Positions 61,198-64,000 of a stretch of 64,000 nt of DNA are shown piece after piece. The stretch comes from Alphaproteobacteria bacterium (lineage in GTDB: Bacteria; Pseudomonadota; Alphaproteobacteria; CAAGCB01; CAG-977): positions 62,001-126,000 of the forward strand of contig JAFZYY010000001.1 of assembly GCA_017616015.1 (NCBI GenBank), written 5' to 3'. The translations under genes and the position numbers were made by a program. Positions within the stretch are counted from its first letter, which is position 1; every line of letters begins with the position of its first letter. The notes below the pieces were generated by a model. It was not told the origin of the DNA and searched no databases. It saw only the letters and a list, made by a program, of their open reading frames with translations.

Positions 61198-62589
61198 ATG
61201 GCGGTATCCGATTATCTGAACGGCGAAAACAAAAATCTGGAATTTAAGGTCGCGCTGCCGACAAAAGCGGAACACTATATCAAGACGGTTGTCGCTTTTG
61301 CGAACGGGAACGGCGGCAAACTGATTGTCGGCATAGACGACAAAACAAAGCAAATCGTCGGCGTTGACGATGACAAAGTGTTTCAGATTATGGACGCTGT
61401 CGCCAATACGGTTTCGGACATAGTGGAACCTCAAATCGTTCCGAACATTATGCTTGAAACGGTGAACGGAAAAAGCCTTGTCGTCGTTGAAATCGAAGCC
61501 GGAGAAAACCGCCCGTATTATATCAAAAGCGAAGGACGCGACAAAGGGACGTATATCCGTGTCGGTGCGACTTCCCGCCCTGCCGATCCGACGCAAATCA
61601 AAGAGCTGGAAATCGAGGGCAAGAATCTGTCTTGGGACAAACTGCGCTGTGTCGGTTGTCCGGTAGACGAAGCCGCCGTTGAAAAGCTGTGTGCTGACAT
61701 CAACGGGTATCGGGAGCGTTTGGGAAAAGACAACGAAGGCAAAGTCGGCAAAAAGCAGTTGATCAGTTGGGACGTTTTGCTTTCCGGAGAAGCCGCTCCC
61801 GTCGCAACGAACGCTTTTGCTTTGCTGACGGGCGGAAAATTCGATTACGCCAAAATCCAATGCGCCCGCTTCAAAGGCAAAGACCGCTCCGTTTTCATCG
61901 ACCGGAAAGAATACAGCGGGGCTTTATACGAACAGATTGAAAACGCTTATAATTTCGTCCTGAACTATATCGAAATGAGAGCCGAAATCAAAGGCTTGGT
62001 GCGTGAAGACAAATACGAAATCCCCGTTTCCGCCGTGCGTGAAATGATCATCAACGCCGTCTGCCATCGGAACTATATGAACGATTCCGCGATACAGGTT
62101 TCCGTGTTTGACGACCGGATCGAAGTGACTTCCCCCGGAACGATTTGCAGAGGCTTGACGTTGAAAGACGCTTTGGAGGGATATTCCAAAACGCGCAACA
62201 AAGTGATCGCGAAAGTCTTTCATCATATGGGCTTGATCGAAGAATGGGGAACCGGTTTGGGACGCATCTTGCGCCAAGCCGAAAGCTATCACTTGAAAAC
62301 GCCCGAATTCATAGAGATGGACACGGCTTTCCGCGTCAATTTATACCGCACGGAAAAGGCAAAAAGTTCGGAGAAAAGTTCGGAGAAAAGTTCGGAGAAA
62401 AGTTCGGAGAAAAGTTCGGAGAAAATCATCAAGGCCATACAGAAAAATCCGGCTGTAACGATTGAGGAACTGGCTAAAATCACACGAACGACGACGCGTT
62501 CCGTTGAAAAGAATCTGACCAAACTGAAAAACGAAGGCCGGATTGTCCGCATCGGCGCGGATAAGGGCGGAAAATGGGAAGTTTTATAA
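61198..62589 (+). CDS. AlbA_2 domain / RecG-like regulator with SSEK repeats
   Basis: 463 residues from the ATG at 61198 (AAGGAG 7 bases upstream; the open frame extends to a TTG at 61144). The N-terminal Schlafen-type AlbA_2 domain (about 8-135) has NLEFKVALP and FANGNGGKLIVGIDD. The HATPase-like domain (about 270-370) has VREMIINAVCHRNYMN, IEVTSPG and EEWGTGLGRIL. Five exact SSEK repeats (residues 390-409) act as a hydrophilic linker to a C-terminal winged helix (VTIEELAKITRTTTRSVEKN). Such proteins, annotated as RecG-like ATP-binding or transcriptional regulators, occur in defence islands. The remnant of the kinase start follows it by one base. Confidence 0.85.
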   Translation: MAVSDYLNGENKNLEFKVALPTKAEHYIKTVVAFANGNGGKLIVGIDDKTKQIVGVDDDKVFQIMDAVANTVSDIVEPQIVPNIMLETVNGKSLVVVEIEAGENRPYYIKSEGRDKGTYIRVGATSRPADPTQIKELEIEGKNLSWDKLRCVGCPVDEAAVEKLCADINGYRERLGKDNEGKVGKKQLISWDVLLSGEAAPVATNAFALLTGGKFDYAKIQCARFKGKDRSVFIDRKEYSGALYEQIENAYNFVLNYIEMRAEIKGLVREDKYEIPVSAVREMIINAVCHRNYMNDSAIQVSVFDDRIEVTSPGTICRGLTLKDALEGYSKTRNKVIAKVFHHMGLIEEWGTGLGRILRQAESYHLKTPEFIEMDTAFRVNLYRTEKAKSSEKSSEKSSEKSSEKSSEKIIKAIQKNPAVTIEELAKITRTTTRSVEKNLTKLKNEGRIVRIGADKGGKWEVL

Positions 62590-62641
62590 AATGAGCAGCT
62601 TTGAAAATGTAATATATAGCATATTGAAAAAATATGAATGA
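62582..62641 (+). pseudogene. Stub of the kinase gene start
   Basis: Bases 62582-62638 match 54743-54800 apart from a 1-base gap and two substitutions. The ATG at 62591 begins MSSFENVIYSILKKYE, where the kinase has MSSFENVIYSISKKYE, and a TGA follows. It shows that a kinase gene once followed the AlbA/RecG-like gene. The remaining sequence to 62683 is AT-rich with nothing else recognisable. Confidence 0.85.
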
Positions 62642-62683
62642 TTGAATAATAGACTCTGCCGTCACTGATTGCCTAAAAAGGGT

Positions 62684-63214
62684 TTACATTTTTAATTTCC
62701 CATATAAATCAAATAAGAATTCATAAGAAATATCATACTGTTCAGTTATATTTAAATCAGAATATTGTATTTCATCGCCAATATTTTTATCTTTTTTAAT
62801 TTTGATGATTTTGTTTGTATATAAGCCCCCGTTGTGCTTATAAGCATTACAATACAACCTTAATAAATTTACATTTTTTATGTTTCTTATTTGCTTTGCA
62901 TTGATGTGCTTTTCTTTCAAAAAAACAGAAAAATTTTTATAGTTATAATCTTTTGATCCCATTAAACGGCATAAATCATATTCTAATGCTGAATATATTG
63001 TTAATAGGAAATGGGCATAAAGATGATTATACTCTTTTGTTAAAAAGTATTCATCAACATAAGATTGAACATTCTTATAATATGCAATTTGTTGAAAATC
63101 ATATTCCTTTTTATTCTTGAGAAGGAGGTTCCATTCAGAAACAAATTTGTAAATATCTTCCATTTGAGAAAATTCGTGATACGTCAGCCAAATTGAAGAT
63201 TGATAAATATTCAT
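62684..63214 (-). CDS. AT-rich HEPN-like protein, function unknown
   Basis: 176 residues, very rich in Tyr, Asn and Lys and markedly more AT-rich than the surroundings, which suggests separate recent transfer. It is largely helical with a mid-domain FLLTIYSALEYDLCRLMGS, then NVNLLRLYCNAYKHNGG, which resembles the C-terminal R-x-x-x-x-x-H (N-x-x-K-H) region of HEPN domains (for example, MAE_28990 or similar families). HEPN proteins are frequent RNA-targeting parts of defence systems. The assignment is tentative. It ends in the gap after the kinase stub, and its upstream region faces the UvrD-type gene. Confidence 0.6.
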   Translation of the reverse strand: MNIYQSSIWLTYHEFSQMEDIYKFVSEWNLLLKNKKEYDFQQIAYYKNVQSYVDEYFLTKEYNHLYAHFLLTIYSALEYDLCRLMGSKDYNYKNFSVFLKEKHINAKQIRNIKNVNLLRLYCNAYKHNGGLYTNKIIKIKKDKNIGDEIQYSDLNITEQYDISYEFLFDLYGKLKM

Positions 63215-63329
63215 TATTCGTTCCCTTCTATGTTTCGTTCAATAGGTTACGAAAATCTGTTGATTTATCGTATCCCCTTATTGCTTTGGAGTGCTTAAGA
63301 TGGGTTCAAATACCATTGATGCATATGAC

Positions 63330-64000
63330 TTATTCTCGAAAAAATAATGAATCAATGTTCATTGTTCGTTGTGTTTCAAAATCATCAAATTGGATGGTGG
63401 CTGTGTTTTCTATAATGTTTATAGATAAAACAGTGCCATCTCCGAATATTCTATGATTAACGTGCATTCCTTTCTTTATCTTGTTTTGTTGATTTTCGTT
63501 TATTTTGCTGTTTTGTGTTTTATAAATATATTGTTTATCGTTTGATGTTGTTGTTTTGATAAAAGTTTTTCCTTTTAAATCTTTTAAATATTTTGAGCCG
63601 ATATCATATAAAAATCGAGAGGTTCTGTCTTCAGAACAATAGATACTTGACATACAATTATCCGATAAAAATAAGTATTTTTTTGCCCTTGTTATCGCGA
63701 CAAACATAACCCTTCTTTCTTCCTCCATATCTTCATCTGTTGAAATTTGAGATGAGGGAAATATTCCCTCCATTAAATGACAGATGAAAACACAAGGGAA
63801 CTCAAGTCCTTTTGCAGAATGGACTGTCATTAAGTATACGCATTTTTTTTCTTTATCTTCTTTATCTAAATCCGATAATAAAGCTACATCTTGAATGAAA
63901 TTTTGAATAGAAAGATCGTCTTCTTCGCATTGAATAAGGATTCGCTTAAACTCTGCCACATTGTCCAAGCGTTCTTGATCGCCATCAAGACGAAGATTTT
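63330..64000 (-). CDS. UvrD/PcrA-family helicase, C-terminal part (cut by window edge)
   Basis: The open frame continues to the window edge, giving 223 residues of the C-terminal end, so its true start lies outside. It has the SF1 motifs V-x-V-x-T-V-H-S-A-K-G-L-E-F (YLMTVHSAKGLEFPCVFIC) and EEERRVMFVAITRAKKYLFL, plus a PcrA-like C-terminal Tudor-like stretch (VNHRIFGDGTVLSI). It could be the helicase of a two-gene nuclease/helicase defence pair, but the partner is not visible. Composition is AT-rich, like the preceding HEPN-like gene. Confidence 0.85.
   Translation of the reverse strand, partial: NLRLDGDQERLDNVAEFKRILIQCEEDDLSIQNFIQDVALLSDLDKEDKEKKCVYLMTVHSAKGLEFPCVFICHLMEGIFPSSQISTDEDMEEERRVMFVAITRAKKYLFLSDNCMSSIYCSEDRTSRFLYDIGSKYLKDLKGKTFIKTTTSNDKQYIYKTQNSKINENQQNKIKKGMHVNHRIFGDGTVLSINIIENTATIQFDDFETQRTMNIDSLFFRE

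Overview
The window looks like the chromosome of an alphaproteobacterium, probably a host-associated one of moderate GC content. The evidence is the gene order (rpsB-tsf-pyrH-frr-uppS-cdsA-dxr-rseP-bamA-skp-lpxD-fabZ-lpxA-lpxI-lpxB), the use of LpxI rather than LpxH, a short ProRS without an editing insert, an HdaA-type DnaA paralogue, and a single LolC/E-type subunit. The exact taxon cannot be read from the sequence alone.

Layout. (1) 1-1633: minus-strand small ORF-murA-hisG (hisG cut by the window edge). (2) 1752-7813: tRNA-Thr, a lone SGNH hydrolase-like protein, an unknown two-gene operon (2834-3993), a sugar epimerase, two glycosyltransferases, and a truncated phosphoethanolamine-transferase-like membrane protein. 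(3) 7842-13757: two tandem GT-C-like membrane proteins and an ABC-F ATPase. The promoter region and first codons of the ABC-F gene recur as a decayed copy between the two paralogues, which records an ancient segmental duplication. (4) 13869-40113: a long, almost gap-free plus-strand housekeeping run: ndk, DUF2066, AI-2E permease, hdaA, proS, lolC/E-lolD, dnaE, then the rpsB-to-lpxB block for translation factors, isoprenoid, phospholipid, outer-membrane assembly and lipid A synthesis. (5) 40115-45362: a minus-strand surface-modification operon: secreted GLUG-repeat protein, MBOAT acyltransferase and two paralogous anchored SGNH proteins. (6) 45455-51298: tRNA-Lys, a serine-rich protein paired with a miniature flagellar-rod-like protein, a polyferredoxin, an ankyrin protein and an oversized MalQ.

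(7) From about 51394 to the window end there is an integrated, heavily rearranged defence island. It begins at the 3' half of a tRNA-Val(GAC) gene, the attachment site, next to a tyrosine integrase. It carries an orphan HigA-like antitoxin, an Abi_2 (HEPN) gene preceded by a structured element, a Ser/Thr kinase, a RelE-UvrD fusion helicase, a type III-like DNA methyltransferase, an AlbA/RecG-like regulator, an AT-rich HEPN-like gene and the end of a UvrD-family helicase. Repeated pieces link its parts: a 201-bp non-coding repeat, the last 56 bp of the integrase gene, the first codons of the kinase gene, and 12-bp SSEK-encoding repeats. They show that the island was assembled by duplication and deletion. 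The methyltransferase N-terminus is itself a chimera that reads antisense through the repeated integrase tail.

The most promising places for something undescribed are the island (structured element plus Abi_2 plus kinase, and the AlbA-kinase history), the mini rod-protein pair at 45600-46319, and the unknown operon at 2834-3993. No database search was possible. Families were recognised by reading motifs.
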